A stretch of DNA of 64,000 nucleotides, from positions 2,170,001 to 2,234,000 of the forward strand of contig CBDICN010000002.1 in the NCBI GenBank assembly GCA_965277355.1. Reading direction: 5' to 3'. This document shows, piece by piece, positions 1 through 8,294 of the stretch. Under the pieces are notes generated by a model that saw nothing but the letters and a program-made list of their open reading frames with translations, did not search any database and was not told the origin of the DNA. Position 1 is the stretch's first letter. Each line of letters starts with the position of its first letter. Origin of the DNA: RH-AL1 sp965277355. Its GTDB lineage: Bacteria; Pseudomonadota; Alphaproteobacteria; Rhizobiales; Beijerinckiaceae. A program made the translations under genes and the position numbers.

Positions 1-285
1 GATCAGGCCGTCGAGGTCCGCGTCCTTCAGTGCATCGATGGTGCCGTAGACGCCTGCCAGCCGCGCCTTCGCCCCCGCTCCCCTTTCGATCTGCGGCAGG
101 GAGAACAGCCGCAGACGGACGCATTGCTGCCCGGCCGCGCGGTCCAGGAGATCGATGAACTGCTGCTCGCCGCTCTTCAGTCCGGCGTCGGAAAGGTTGT
201 TGAGGAGGCCGAGCTCGATGTCCAGTCGCGGACCCTCTGGGATGCCGCTCGTGAGCGATGACGCGGGAGCGATGATCACCGGCAT
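1..285 (-). CDS. metA: Homoserine O-acyltransferase, MetA-like (N-terminal part, cut by window edge)
   Basis: Acylates homoserine (succinyl- or acetyl-CoA donor) to activate it for methionine synthesis. The 95 visible codons resemble the N-terminus of the MetA/HTS glutamine-amidotransferase-like family: a strand ending LGLLNNLSDAGLKSGEQQF, then VRLRLFSLP and a YGTIDAL stretch before the usual conserved LDGLI. The catalytic Cys/His/Glu lie beyond the window. The ATG at 285 follows GGAGG (296-300), and the gene lies 16 bp after the metY stop, so the two look co-transcribed. Which acyl donor is used cannot be judged from this fragment. Confidence 0.8.
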   Translation of the reverse strand, partial: MPVIIAPASSLTSGIPEGPRLDIELGLLNNLSDAGLKSGEQQFIDLLDRAAGQQCVRLRLFSLPQIERGAGAKARLAGVYGTIDALKDADLDGLI

Positions 286-301
286 GATGGTCCGACCTCC
301 T

Positions 302-1609
302 TCAGGCGGAGACGATCGCGAGAGCCTGAACCGTGCGTGCCGCGCTCGCCAGCGCCTGGTCGAGATCGGCGACGATGTCGTCGACATGCTCGATGCCGAT
401 GCTGATGCGGATGAGATCGGGTGTGACACCCGCACTCTTATGCTCGGCCGGCGTCATCTGGCGATGGGTGGTTGACGCCGGGTGGCAGGCTAGCGTCTTG
501 GTGTCGCCGATGTTGACGAGCCGCTTGATGAGGCTGAGCGAGTCGTAGAACGCCTTTCCGGCCTCCAGGCCGCCGACAACGCCGAAGGTAAACAGGGACG
601 AGGCCGCGCCGCCCATGTAGCGCTGCGCCAGGTCGTAGGACGGGCTCTCCGGAAAACCGGCGTAATTGATCCAGGCGATCCGCGGATCCGCGCGAAGGAA
701 GTCCGCCACCGCCCGCGCATTGGCGACGTGGCGCTCCATCCTCAGCGCGACGGTCTCGATTCCCTGAAGGATGAGGAAAGCGTTGAAGGGAGAAAGCACC
801 GCGCCGGTGGTGCGCTGATAGACGCTGCGGCAGCGCCCGATATAGGCCTGCGCGCCGTAATGATCGTTGTAGACCATACCGTGATAGGATTCGTCCGGCC
901 TGCTGAACATCGGGAAGCGGTCAGGCGCACCCGCCCACGGGAAGCGACCGCTGTCGACGATCGCGCCGGCAAGCGTTGTGCCGTGGCCGCCCATGAACTT
1001 GGTGAGCGACTCCATCACGATGTCCGCGCCATGCTCGATCGGGCGGAGCAGGATCGGCGTCGCCACCGTATTGTCGACGACGAGCGGGACGCCGTGCCGG
1101 TGCGCGACGACCGCCAGCGCCGAGATATCGGCGATGTTGCCGGCCGGATTGCCGATGCTCTCGCAGAACACCGCCTTGGTGTCGTGATCGATGAGTCGTT
1201 CGATCGATGCCGCGCTGTCATCCTCGGCGAAGCGGGTGTGGATACCCTGTCGCGGCAGCACGTGGGCGAAGAGCGTGTGGGTCGTGCCGTAGAGCTGTGG
1301 AACGGAGACGATATTGCCGCCGTGGTCGGCAAGGTTGACGATGGCGTAGTGCAGCGCCGCTTGGCCGGAGCTGGTGACCAGGGCCGCAACGCCGCCTTCC
1401 AGCGCCGCAACGCGCCGCTCCAGCACGTCGCAGGTGGGATTCCCGATGCGGCTGTAGCGGTAGCCCGGCATCTCGAGGTTGAAGAGAGCCGCGCCGTGGT
1501 CGGCGCTGTCGAACTCGTAGGCGACGGTCTGGTAGATCGGAACGGCGCAGGCATGCGTCGCCGGATCGCCATTGTAGCCGCTATGTACCGCGAGGGTCTC
1601 CTGCCGCAT
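302..1609 (-). CDS. metY: O-acetylhomoserine sulfhydrylase (PLP-dependent)
   Basis: Makes homocysteine directly from an O-acylhomoserine and sulfide. This 435-residue protein of the Cys/Met-metabolism PLP family has the length and motifs of MetY: YRYSRIGNPT (50-59), the PLP-contacting Asp in VVDNT (about 179), and the Schiff-base Lys204 in SLTKFMGGHG. The ATG start follows a purine-rich GGAGACG. A MetA-like acyltransferase follows 16 bp downstream on the same strand, so the pair encodes successive steps of direct sulfhydrylation. MetZ (O-succinylhomoserine sulfhydrylase) is an alternative. The 160 bp upstream show no SAM-II riboswitch that I can recognise. Confidence 0.9.
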   Translation of the reverse strand: MRQETLAVHSGYNGDPATHACAVPIYQTVAYEFDSADHGAALFNLEMPGYRYSRIGNPTCDVLERRVAALEGGVAALVTSSGQAALHYAIVNLADHGGNIVSVPQLYGTTHTLFAHVLPRQGIHTRFAEDDSAASIERLIDHDTKAVFCESIGNPAGNIADISALAVVAHRHGVPLVVDNTVATPILLRPIEHGADIVMESLTKFMGGHGTTLAGAIVDSGRFPWAGAPDRFPMFSRPDESYHGMVYNDHYGAQAYIGRCRSVYQRTTGAVLSPFNAFLILQGIETVALRMERHVANARAVADFLRADPRIAWINYAGFPESPSYDLAQRYMGGAASSLFTFGVVGGLEAGKAFYDSLSLIKRLVNIGDTKTLACHPASTTHRQMTPAEHKSAGVTPDLIRISIGIEHVDDIVADLDQALASAARTVQALAIVSA

Positions 1610-1769
1610 CGTCGTCTCCGCATCGATCCGCTCCGGCCTTCGTCTGTGCCAGATCGGGACAGGTCACCGAGCTTACTTCGTCATAGCGACAAAGCGTCTT
1701 CGTTTGGGTCGGCACGCTCTGTCGTGCGCTATGAGCAGCATCCGACATGCCACGATCGGACGTGTCGGA

Positions 1770-2513
1770 TCAGGCCGTGTTGCCGGCGTCGATTGTCATC
1801 ACCGTGCCAGTGATATTGCGGGCTCGCTCGCTCACGAGATAGGCGACGGCATGGGCGATATCCGCAATCTCCGGCAGACGTTTGAGAGCGGAGCGTCGTA
1901 CGATCGTATCGCGTTGCTTCACGTCGATACCGGCCGTCATTTCGGTATCGACGAAGCCCGGCGCGACCGCATTGACCGTGATGCCGAGCTGGCCGACCTC
2001 GCGTGCCAACGATCGGGTGAAGCCGATCATCGAGGCCTTGCTTGCGGCGTAGACGGACAGGCCGTTGTAGCCTGTCGACGCGATGATCGAGGCCATGTTG
2101 ACGATGCGGCCCTCGCCGGCGGACATCATCGAGCGGACCGCGTGCTTGGCCAGCACGATAGGCGCCAGCGTGTTGAGGCGCACGAGACGCTCGATGTCGG
2201 ACGTCGGCATCGTGGCGAGCACGCCCTCGGTGCCGATCCCGGCATTGTTGACGAGGCCGTAGATTGGTCCGTGCGAGGCGCGGATCGAGCGGACAAGCTC
2301 GGGCATAGCCTCAAGCGTATCGAGATCGAACGGCACGAAACGGATGTCGCCACGGCCGGCGGCGGCCGCCTCGTCCGAGGCGGCCGCCAACGCCTCGGTG
2401 GTGCGCCGCGCGATGGCGACGACGCGATAGCCGTCGGCGGCCAGCGCTGCGGCGATGCCGAGACCGATGCCACGGCTCGCACCCGTGATGATGATGGTGC
2501 GGCGCTCAACCAT
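1770..2513 (-). CDS. Short-chain dehydrogenase/reductase, FabG-like
   Basis: Classical SDR of 247 residues, probably an NAD(P)H-dependent 3-oxoacyl reductase. It has a Rossmann TGASRGIG (10-17), NNAG (89-92), catalytic Ser near 142 and Tyr155-x-x-x-Lys159. Its start lies inside the end of the upstream ANL ligase gene (8-bp overlap), which in turn overlaps an acyl carrier protein gene. The three are thus translationally coupled, and the substrate is likely an acyl group carried on that ACP (inference). It is last in the operon. Confidence 0.88.
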   Translation of the reverse strand: MVERRTIIITGASRGIGLGIAAALAADGYRVVAIARRTTEALAAASDEAAAAGRGDIRFVPFDLDTLEAMPELVRSIRASHGPIYGLVNNAGIGTEGVLATMPTSDIERLVRLNTLAPIVLAKHAVRSMMSAGEGRIVNMASIIASTGYNGLSVYAASKASMIGFTRSLAREVGQLGITVNAVAPGFVDTEMTAGIDVKQRDTIVRRSALKRLPEIADIAHAVAYLVSERARNITGTVMTIDAGNTA

Positions 2514-3873
2514 TGCGGCGCAACTTCCCCGCGTCCGTCAGCGGGATCGACGGGACGAAGCGTACCAGCGCCGGGACCTTGTGGCGGTCTAGCCGGCCGC
2601 GGCACACCGCAAGGATCTCGGCCCTGATTTGGTCGCTGGCCGCGGCATTGTCGCGCAGAACGATGTCTGCGACCACGATCGCGCCGGTGAGCGGGTTCCT
2701 GCGCGCCTGGACGAGCGACACGCGCACGGCCTCGTGGCTGTTGATCGTCGCCTCGACCTCCTCTGGATTCACCTTGAGGCCACCGACGTTGATGATGCCG
2801 CCGCGCCGACCGACGAAGACGTAGCGCTCGCCACGCCGCTCGACGAGATCACCTGTGTCGATGAAGCCATGCTCGTCGGCAAGGCGCGCTATCGCCCCAC
2901 CGACGTAGCGCGACGCCGCGCCGCGCGACCTGATGCGAAGCGAGTCGTCCTCGACCTTCAGTGCAAAGCCGAGCGTCGGATCGCCGATGAAGGATACGGG
3001 GAAGCCCTCGAGACCGTCGTCGACGGCGAACCCGACGCCGGCCTCGGTCGAAGCGTAGGCATGGCCGATCGCGGCGTGAGGATAAGCAGTCTTCAAACCG
3101 TCGAGAACGATCTGGTCGGCGATCTCGCCGGAGAGGCGAATGTAGGAGGGGGCGAAAGCCGAACGCTCCTGGCTCATCAGCACGCGGCGCCAATGCGAAG
3201 GAGTGCCGGAAATGGACGTCACGCCCTCTTGGCCAAGGCGATGAAGGTGATCGCCGATCGTCTCCCCCTCTGACGAAAGGACCAGGTCCGTGCCGCCGAA
3301 GATCGCTCGCAGGAGTATCTGCAGGCCGCCGTAGCGACGGATGTCGTAGAAGGTCGCCCAGACCTTCGGTACGGGACCCGGGGGAGCGACGCTCATGGCG
3401 CCGGTCAGTGCCTTGAACGTATGCGCAACGATCTTCGGACGACCGGAGGTACCCGACGTCAGCAGCGCCCATTCCGTATCGACATGCCGCGTCACCGGCT
3501 CGCCCAGCCGGGTGATCGACAGGCTGATCGGTACCACCGCTGACGCATCCCAGTCGCCGAAGCGCGACGGATCGTCGGTGACCACACGATTGACGCCCGC
3601 ATCCTCGCTCACGGCGGCGAGATGCTCCGGCTTCAGGCCGGGCGGCGCGATCACGAGGCGGCGGGCGACTCCGTCGAGCTCGACCAAAGCGACGACGCTG
3701 GCGATCTGCGTGTCGGTCGCGACGAGAACGCAGCAATCGGCGAGCTCGGCGAGCTTCCCGCCGAAAGCGGTGCCATTCTTGAGCAGAGCGAGGTCGACGC
3801 TGGCCTCGCTTGTCCTGACTTGGCCAGCGGCACGGTCCGCGAGACGCGGCTCGCGCCGTTCAGACAAGCGCAT
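2506..3873 (-). CDS. AMP-forming acyl ligase (ANL superfamily), stand-alone
   Basis: Adenylate-forming acyl-CoA/acyl-ACP ligase, 455 residues, shorter than typical acyl-CoA synthetases (about 500-550). The ATP-binding loop LLTSGTSGRPK is at 137-147, followed by the acyl-adenylate motif YASTEAGVGF, the hinge region around TGDLVERRGERYVFVGRRGG, and the C-terminal catalytic Lys in LTDAGKLRRNG. It overlaps the ACP gene by 14 bp at its 5' end and the SDR by 8 bp at its 3' end. By position it probably loads an acyl group onto that ACP. The substrate cannot be read from the sequence. Confidence 0.85.
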   Translation of the reverse strand: MRLSERREPRLADRAAGQVRTSEASVDLALLKNGTAFGGKLAELADCCVLVATDTQIASVVALVELDGVARRLVIAPPGLKPEHLAAVSEDAGVNRVVTDDPSRFGDWDASAVVPISLSITRLGEPVTRHVDTEWALLTSGTSGRPKIVAHTFKALTGAMSVAPPGPVPKVWATFYDIRRYGGLQILLRAIFGGTDLVLSSEGETIGDHLHRLGQEGVTSISGTPSHWRRVLMSQERSAFAPSYIRLSGEIADQIVLDGLKTAYPHAAIGHAYASTEAGVGFAVDDGLEGFPVSFIGDPTLGFALKVEDDSLRIRSRGAASRYVGGAIARLADEHGFIDTGDLVERRGERYVFVGRRGGIINVGGLKVNPEEVEATINSHEAVRVSLVQARRNPLTGAIVVADIVLRDNAAASDQIRAEILAVCRGRLDRHKVPALVRFVPSIPLTDAGKLRRNG

Positions 3874-4114
3874 GTTCGTAGAAGTGGATCAGGTCACCGA
3901 CGGTGATCGGCAGCGCCACCTCGTCCGAGCTGCTGAAGGGGTCGACGTCGAGCTTCTCTTCCAGCCTTGCGACGAGGATGGCGAAGCAGAGCGAATCCAG
4001 GCCGATGGTCAGGAGTTCAGCGCCGTCGTCGAGCGGTGCCAGCGTCTTCTTCTGTTCCTGCGCGACGCGCTGCATCTCATCGAGGATCGTCGTGCGTACG
4101 GACATTGGCGCCAA
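3860..4114 (-). CDS. Discrete acyl carrier protein
   Basis: Acidic 84-residue carrier protein. The phosphopantetheine site is Ser41 in GLDSLCFAILVARLE, with the usual amphipathic helix after it. It is not the housekeeping AcpP, which reads DSLDTVELVMA-like. First gene of an overlapping ACP-ligase-SDR operon. It reads away from the MFS remnant and the flippase, so a promoter should lie in the 4115-4300 gap. Such discrete ACPs usually serve specialised acyl tailoring or secondary metabolism. Confidence 0.87.
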   Translation of the reverse strand: MAPMSVRTTILDEMQRVAQEQKKTLAPLDDGAELLTIGLDSLCFAILVARLEEKLDVDPFSSSDEVALPITVGDLIHFYEHALV

Positions 4115-4304
4115 CCTGATTGGTATTTCAATGGCGGTATCATCGACCAGGCCGGCCCAAACTCAACCGATGATCGTGAACAGGGTGAATCCGTCCGATC
4201 TTAAGGTTACGGCGGACATCCGCTTTCGCTCAGCCGGGGACGGCGGCAAACCATGACGGCCGAGCCGTATCGTCGATTTGCGCGATTTGCCGAGAGGTCT
4301 TTGC

Positions 4305-4964
4305 ATGCTCGAGAAGACGGACGACCCGACCGTCGAGGGGGTGCCCTTGCGACGCGTCGCGTGGGCGCTGCTGCCATTCCTGCTCGGCTGCTACATCGTC
4401 GCGATGATCGACCGGCTGAACGTCGGCTACGCCAAGCTGCAGTTCCTTGTCTGCTCCTGTGGGTATCGACGCTGCTGCGAAACGCCGGGCTGCGCGATCT
4501 CGGCGCGATTGGCCGCGAGACCGCGCTCGTCTCTCTCGCCGGCGCGGTCGGGATGGCGGCCGCCGACTGGGGCTCCGACAGCAACGGGGAGCGGCGGTGG
4601 CATCTCACGTTCTGCGCCACCGCCGCTTCGGGCGCGCTCCTCATGCTGTCGCTCGGCGCACAGCGTCCCCGTCACGACGCTCTGCCTCGCACTGGCCGTA
4701 GTCGGCCTGTTCGGCTTCCTAGCGCTATTCTGGACGATGTTGACCGCGGTGCTCGGGTCGGGCGTGCGGGCTGGCGGCCTCGCCCTCGTCAGCGCGGTCG
4801 GGGCGATGGGCTCCGTCGTCAGCCCCCCGGTCGTGGGTTGGGTGCAGGTGCTTACCGGCAGCCTCTATGGCGCGATCACCGTCCTCGCCGTGCTGTTTCT
4901 CTTCAGCGTCCTGGCGCTTCACGCCTGCATCCCGGCGCGAACCGCCGGCGCGGTCGCATGCTAA
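4305..4964 (+). pseudogene. MFS transporter remnant (ACS-type), internally deleted and frameshifted
   Basis: Starts well: ATG after GAGAGG, then the first MFS helix and the anion:cation symporter signature MIDRLNVGYAKLQF. It then jumps directly to what is normally a late segment, LLLWVSTLLR... followed by the GERRWH loop. That segment is read in a different frame (about 4450-4670) from the first. The last two helices (ALFWTMLTAVLGS..., VVSPPVVGWVQ) return to the original frame. Only about 220 residues remain of about 430, so roughly helices 2-6 are missing and there are at least two frame changes. It overlaps the flippase start by 7 bp. Not expected to be functional. Confidence 0.8.
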
Positions 4965-6403
4965 TCCGCCACACGCTCCTGTACCTGCCCGCACAGATCG
5001 TCGGTCCGGCGGCGCAGTTCCTGGCGGTCCTCGTCTTCACGCATTCGATGGCGCCGGACGCCTACGGTGTCCTGACCTACATCCTGGCGAGCCAGGACTT
5101 TGTGTTCCTGCTCTGCCTGTTCTGGTGGTCGCAATTTACTGTGCGCTACTTCAGCGCCCACGCCATGCAGATGGGTTCGACCTATCGCGAATCCGAGGCG
5201 ACCATCCTCGCCGCCAGCGTGGTGGCGCAGGCCGGGGCTGCTCTCCTGGCGCTGCTCGCGATCGCGGTGCCGATCACGCCGATGCTGGCGCTCGCCACAT
5301 TGCTCTCGACCATCACGCGCTGCCTCGTCCAGCACCTTGGCGAGAGGGCGCGGGCGCGCAGCCGCATCCTCGACTACACGCTGGCGCAGTCGGCAGGTCC
5401 CGTCGCCGGCTTCGTTCTCGCCTACATTGCCGTCTCGTGCGTCGCCGCCACGCCCAGCGTGGCGCTGCTGGGGTACGCGGTGGCGCAAGGTGCGGCCCTC
5501 GTGTGGCTCACGCTGCGGCAGGACATCCGCCTCGTGGCACGGTGGCCGGACGCCGCCTTGCTGCGGCAAGCGATGCGGTTCGGCCTGCCGCTGATCGCCG
5601 CCGGGCTTGCCGCCTGGGTCGGCATGAATGCGATCCGCATCCTCGTCGACCACGACGAGGGCGCGGCCGCGATGGGCCTGCTCGCCGTCGGCTGGAACCT
5701 CGGACATCGGCTGACGACGACGGCCAGCATGCTGGTCACGGTCGCGGCCTTCCCGCTGGCGGTGGAGAGCTTCCGCCGCGGCGCGCGCGATGAGGCGTTT
5801 GCGCAGATCACCGCCAACGGGCTCTTGATGCTAGCCCTGCTGTTGCCGGCGACCGTTGGGCTCTACCTCGTGCAAGAACCACTGGTGGCGCTGCTCGTCG
5901 CCGCGCCCTACCGGGCCATGACGCTCGCGATCCTGCCGGCCGCCCTGGCCGCCGGCCTGTTCCGCAACATCCGCACCCACGTCGCCGACCAGATCTTCAT
6001 CCTGATCGAGCGTACGCCGGTCGTCTGCGCGATGACAATCGCGGAAGCCGCCCTCGTCGTGGTCGGCTGCGTGCTCGGCCTGATGGCCGGGGGCACCGGC
6101 GGCGCCGCGGTGGGGTCGGCGGTCGGATTCGGCGCGGCGATGATAGCGGGCTTCATCGTCTCCGTGCGACGCACCGGGATGAGCGTGCCCCTGGCCGATG
6201 CCGGCCTGATCGCGATCGCCACCGCGATCATGGCGGCGACGCTGCTCGTCCTGCAGCGCTGCGCGCTACCCGCGAATGCCATCGTCGCGATCTGCGCGGA
6301 GGTCGCCGTCGGCGCGGTGGTCTACGCCATCGCCCTCGTCGCGCTGTTTCCCGTCCTGACCCGTGCCGTCTGGTCGCGCTGGCGAGGCGTGGCCGTCCCC
6401 TGA
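4958..6403 (+). CDS. Wzx-like polysaccharide/lipid flippase (MOP superfamily)
   Basis: Integral membrane protein of 481 residues with about 12-14 hydrophobic helices, resembling polysaccharide-biosynthesis export proteins (MATE/MOP). It begins MLIRHTLLYLPAQIVGP, and the early motif APDAYGVLTYILA matches the EYG-V/L-type start of Wzx proteins. An in-frame extension back to 4253 is only translated MFS remnant. It probably flips an undecaprenyl-linked glycan or lipid across the inner membrane (family knowledge). No glycosyltransferases flank it here. The neighbouring divergent ACP/ligase/SDR operon may modify the exported molecule (inference). Confidence 0.78.
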   Translation: MLIRHTLLYLPAQIVGPAAQFLAVLVFTHSMAPDAYGVLTYILASQDFVFLLCLFWWSQFTVRYFSAHAMQMGSTYRESEATILAASVVAQAGAALLALLAIAVPITPMLALATLLSTITRCLVQHLGERARARSRILDYTLAQSAGPVAGFVLAYIAVSCVAATPSVALLGYAVAQGAALVWLTLRQDIRLVARWPDAALLRQAMRFGLPLIAAGLAAWVGMNAIRILVDHDEGAAAMGLLAVGWNLGHRLTTTASMLVTVAAFPLAVESFRRGARDEAFAQITANGLLMLALLLPATVGLYLVQEPLVALLVAAPYRAMTLAILPAALAAGLFRNIRTHVADQIFILIERTPVVCAMTIAEAALVVVGCVLGLMAGGTGGAAVGSAVGFGAAMIAGFIVSVRRTGMSVPLADAGLIAIATAIMAATLLVLQRCALPANAIVAICAEVAVGAVVYAIALVALFPVLTRAVWSRWRGVAVP

Positions 6404-6427
6404 GGCCGCCGGGGGCGGCGCCTCAGG
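6399..6427 (+). terminator. Hairpin at the flippase stop codon
   Basis: Near-perfect inverted repeat with arms CCTGAGGC and GCCTCAGG around a GC-rich inner stem, overlapping the flippase TGA. There is no T-run afterwards, so it may act with Rho or only protect the 3' end. Confidence 0.5.
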
Positions 6428-6708
6428 CCACCGTGGCGAGGTTGTCGGGTTGCCGGGTTCGGCTTGGCGATGTCGGTTGGCTGGATTGCCAATAGAGCAT
6501 CGCTGTAGCGACCTTTATCGGCTGAGCCTTGTCGGAAGCGGGCGATTGGCGCGTCAAACGGAGTTGCAAGCCGCTCCGCGCGGCGTTGGAGGCGAGCAGG
6601 CGGCCCGATGCCGCTGTCGCACGTTGTGAAAACAGGCTGGCGGCCTAGTTGGAGGCGACGGCTTGCTGCGTAAGGCAAGTGTCGCGACACTTCGAGCGGG
6701 CATCATCG
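6404..6708. other. Intergenic stretch upstream of glpD
   Basis: About 305 bp between the flippase and glpD. Apart from the hairpin at its left end I see no gene. The part just before glpD should hold the promoter of the glycerol cluster, but no operator could be assigned with confidence. Confidence 0.4.
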
Positions 6709-8223
6709 ATGAACGACACGACCTTCGATCTTCTTGTCATCGGCGGCGGAATTAACGGCACCGGGATCGCGCGCGACGCTGTCGGCCGCGGCTTGCGCGT
6801 GCTGCTCTGCGAGAAGGGCGACCTCGCGGAAGCCACCTCCTCATCCTCGACCAAGCTGATCCACGGCGGCCTGCGCTACCTCGAATATTACGAGTTCCGG
6901 CTGGTGCGCGAGGCGCTGATGGAACGCGAGCGGCTTCTGCGGATCGCCCCTCACATCATCTGGCCGCTGCGCTTCGTGCTGCCCCATACCGAGGGGCTGC
7001 GGCCGCAATGGCTGCTGCGGATGGGGCTGTTCCTCTACGATCATCTCGCCCGGCTCAAGACGCTGCCGCGGTCCTCCGCCGTGCGCCTGCGCAGCTCGCC
7101 CTACGGCGCGCCGCTGCAGGATCGGATCACCGCCGGCTTCCTCTATTCGGACTGCTGGGTCGAGGACAGCCGCCTCGTGGTCCTGAACGCGATGGACGCG
7201 CGCGATCGCGGCGCCGACATCCGTACCCGGACCCTCGTCGAGGCCGCGCGCCGCGAGGGCGATGCGTGGATCGCGACGCTCCGGTCCGAGAATGGCAGCC
7301 GGGATGGCGCCGAAACCGTGCGCGCGAAGGCGATCGTCAACGCCGGCGGCCCATGGGTAAGCGCGACGCTCACCCAGACGCTGGGTCATAACTCCAAGGC
7401 CGCGGTGCGGCTCATTAAGGGCAGCCACATCGTGACGAAGCGCCTCTACGAGGGCGATCAGGCCTACATCCTGCAGAACCCCGACAAGCGGATCATCTTC
7501 GCGATCCCCTACGAGCGCGACTTCACGCTGATCGGCACGACCGACATCCCCTACGACGAGGCGCCCGGTCCGGTCCGCATCTCGGAAGAGGAGACGGACT
7601 ACCTGTGCGAGAGCATCAACCGCTTTTTCAAGACGCCAATCTCCCACGCCGATGTCGTTTGGAGCTATTCGGGCGTCCGCCCTCTTTATGACGACGCGGC
7701 GAAGAACGCCTCGGCCGTGACGCGGGACTACGTGCTCGACGTCGCCGACCAGCAGGGCGCGTTGCCGGTGCTGTCGGTGTTTGGCGGCAAGATCACGACG
7801 TACCGCCGGCTCGCGGAGCACGCGCTGGAGAAGCTCGAGCCCTATCTGCCGAAGCTGAAGCCCTCCTGGACGGCGAAGGAGCCGCTGCCGGGCGGCGCCA
7901 TGCCCGGCGCCGACTTCGAAACCTTCTTCTCGGCCTTCCGCGCGCGCTACCCGTTCCTGCCCGACGCGCTCGCCCAGCGCCTCGCGCGCGATTACGGGAC
8001 CCGGGCCGAGACGATCGTGGGCGGCGCGAAAAGCCTCGGCGATCTCGGCGAGGAGTTCGGCGCCGGCCTGACGCGGGCCGAGGTCGACTACCTCGTCAAG
8101 AACGAGTGGGCCTGCACGGCGCAGGACATCCTCTGGCGGCGCTCCAAGCTCGGCTTGCGTCTGTCGAAAGACGAGTTCTCCCATCTCGACGGCTATCTCG
8201 CCAAGCGTCCCGTAGCGGCTTAA
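6709..8223 (+). CDS. glpD: Aerobic glycerol-3-phosphate dehydrogenase
   Basis: FAD-dependent membrane-associated enzyme oxidising glycerol-3-phosphate to dihydroxyacetone phosphate with electrons to quinone. 504 residues, as expected. The N-terminal dinucleotide fold reads LLVIGGGINGTGIARDA, followed by EKGDLAEATSSSSTKLIHGG, a GlpD hallmark. The chosen ATG gives the standard MNDTTFDLLVIGGG start, and the 20-codon in-frame extension has no family support. First gene of glpD-glpK-glpF. No glpR repressor gene adjoins it. Confidence 0.95.
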   Translation: MNDTTFDLLVIGGGINGTGIARDAVGRGLRVLLCEKGDLAEATSSSSTKLIHGGLRYLEYYEFRLVREALMERERLLRIAPHIIWPLRFVLPHTEGLRPQWLLRMGLFLYDHLARLKTLPRSSAVRLRSSPYGAPLQDRITAGFLYSDCWVEDSRLVVLNAMDARDRGADIRTRTLVEAARREGDAWIATLRSENGSRDGAETVRAKAIVNAGGPWVSATLTQTLGHNSKAAVRLIKGSHIVTKRLYEGDQAYILQNPDKRIIFAIPYERDFTLIGTTDIPYDEAPGPVRISEEETDYLCESINRFFKTPISHADVVWSYSGVRPLYDDAAKNASAVTRDYVLDVADQQGALPVLSVFGGKITTYRRLAEHALEKLEPYLPKLKPSWTAKEPLPGGAMPGADFETFFSAFRARYPFLPDALAQRLARDYGTRAETIVGGAKSLGDLGEEFGAGLTRAEVDYLVKNEWACTAQDILWRRSKLGLRLSKDEFSHLDGYLAKRPVAA

Positions 8224-8294
8224 TCAGGACGTGCGCCTTCTGCCGCACTCGGAAGTCGTCAAGCGATCCTGAAGGGCAGCCGAGGAGGATAGCG

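Noticed and set aside
1610..1769. Possible SAM-II or SAM/SAH riboswitch upstream of metY
   Set aside because: Read on the minus strand, the expected conserved pseudoknot sequence was not found. Only a weak imperfect inverted repeat near 1672-1696 is present.
4253..4957. N-terminal extension of the flippase frame
   Set aside because: This part is the middle frame of the MFS remnant, not flippase sequence; flippase similarity begins at MLIRHTLLYL.
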